NCBI GenBank assembly: GCA_020633825.1 | Contig: JACKCV010000001.1 | Location: 62,001 to 126,000 of the forward strand | Source of the DNA: Fibrobacteria bacterium | GTDB taxonomy: Bacteria; Fibrobacterota; Fibrobacteria; UBA5070 | DNA length: 64,000 nucleotides | Direction of reading: 5' to 3' | In this document: piece by piece, positions 63,778 through 64,000 of the stretch | How the letters are laid out: every line of letters starts with the position of its first letter | Position numbering within the stretch: the first letter of the stretch is position 1 | Notes under the pieces: model-generated | What the model saw: only the letters and a program-made list of their open reading frames with translations | Told to the model about the DNA's origin: nothing | Database searches by the model: none | Translations under genes and position numbers: made by a program

Positions 63778-63783
63778 TACCTT
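63778..63783 (+). promoter_or_regulatory. TACCTT box before the Fur-type gene
   Basis: TACCTT ends 13 bases before the ATG at 63797; no ribosome site is seen between. Confidence 0.3.
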
Positions 63784-63796
63784 TCCACTCCAGCAT

Positions 63797-64000
63797 ATGT
63801 CCAACAAGCCCTCTTCCAAGACATCCGCGACGCCTTCCAAGCCCACCGACTTCGAAGAAGCGCTCGAAAAGTACCGCGAGCACCTCAAGCGCAAGCGACT
63901 TCTCTTCACGAGGGAACGCATCGCCATCCTCGAGGAAGTCATGGCCCGCCACGACCATTTTTCGGTCGAAGAGCTCCACGATTCCCTCAAGGCCGCCGGC
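63797..64000 (+). CDS. Fur-family transcriptional regulator, N-terminal part (runs off window end)
   Basis: 68 codons are visible. A 20-residue Ser/Lys-rich tail precedes a winged-helix start, LFTRERIAILEEVMARHDHFSVEELHDSLKAAG, which is the Fur/PerR DNA-binding region. Metal sites and the dimer domain lie beyond the window, so Fur, Zur or PerR cannot be told apart. Confidence 0.88.
   Translation, partial: MSNKPSSKTSATPSKPTDFEEALEKYREHLKRKRLLFTRERIAILEEVMARHDHFSVEELHDSLKAAG

Overview
The window looks like a high-GC chromosome segment of a Gram-negative bacterium of the Fibrobacterota or a close relative in the FCB group. This is inference. It rests on a TIGR02147-family regulator (a family described from Fibrobacter), secreted plant or fungal cell-wall proteins (expansin-like, GH16-like, GH81), many lipoproteins with Ig-like or FlgD-like folds, and TAnnTT boxes close to start codons that resemble Bacteroidetes-type promoters. 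Gene order is dense, with many ATGA/GTGA overlaps. GC is high enough that very long antisense frames stay open by chance.

Layout. 1-457: start of an expansin-like lipoprotein, cut by the window edge. 700-6237: HDOD-GAF protein, a small secreted protein, rmuC, a large secreted protein and a small protein. 6428-10079: porin, phosphate-binding-like protein and chemoreceptor in a row. 10225-16136: two DUF2157-type membrane proteins, then a TetR repressor divergent from a LolD/MacB-like ABC exporter. 16355-21986: TIGR02147 regulator, GH16-like lipoprotein with both catalytic glutamates lost, and a GH81 beta-1,3-glucanase. 22167-27346: housekeeping and small genes, including glutathione peroxidase and ettA. 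27720-32594: a tightly overlapping run hisE-hisG-plsC-fmt-rsmB plus two small genes. 32769-33395: TetR regulator.

33587-33660 is an initiator tRNA-fMet. It is followed by about 1 kb of decaying tandem copies of the tRNA and its terminator. Next comes a defence island (35135-48583): hsdM, fic, hsdS, a PUA/EVE-like plus DUF91/NucS-like nuclease, an antitoxin-like gene, a zeta-like toxin cut by an IS66 element, hsdR and an M48/YgjP-type metallopeptidase. The IS66 element has exact ends (42236-44553) and an 8-bp target duplication; removing it restores the toxin C-terminus in frame.

48584-51700 is a decayed zone with a CAP-domain fragment, a GT51-like remnant, a DUF4287/DUF5655-type gene, an SDR gene and an aldo-keto reductase broken by a 14-bp tandem duplication. 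52010-53616 is a DGPF (YCII) protein plus its ECF42-type sigma factor, followed by an AraC/GyrI-like regulator. 55396-63681 holds secreted or outer-membrane proteins, including a large Ig/RCC1 lipoprotein, and rsmA. The window ends in the first 68 codons of a Fur-family regulator.

The strongest candidates for something new are the defence operon with its inserted Fic, EVE-NucS and toxin genes, the tRNA-fMet repeat cluster that borders it, and the catalytically dead GH16 protein coupled to a TIGR02147 regulator.
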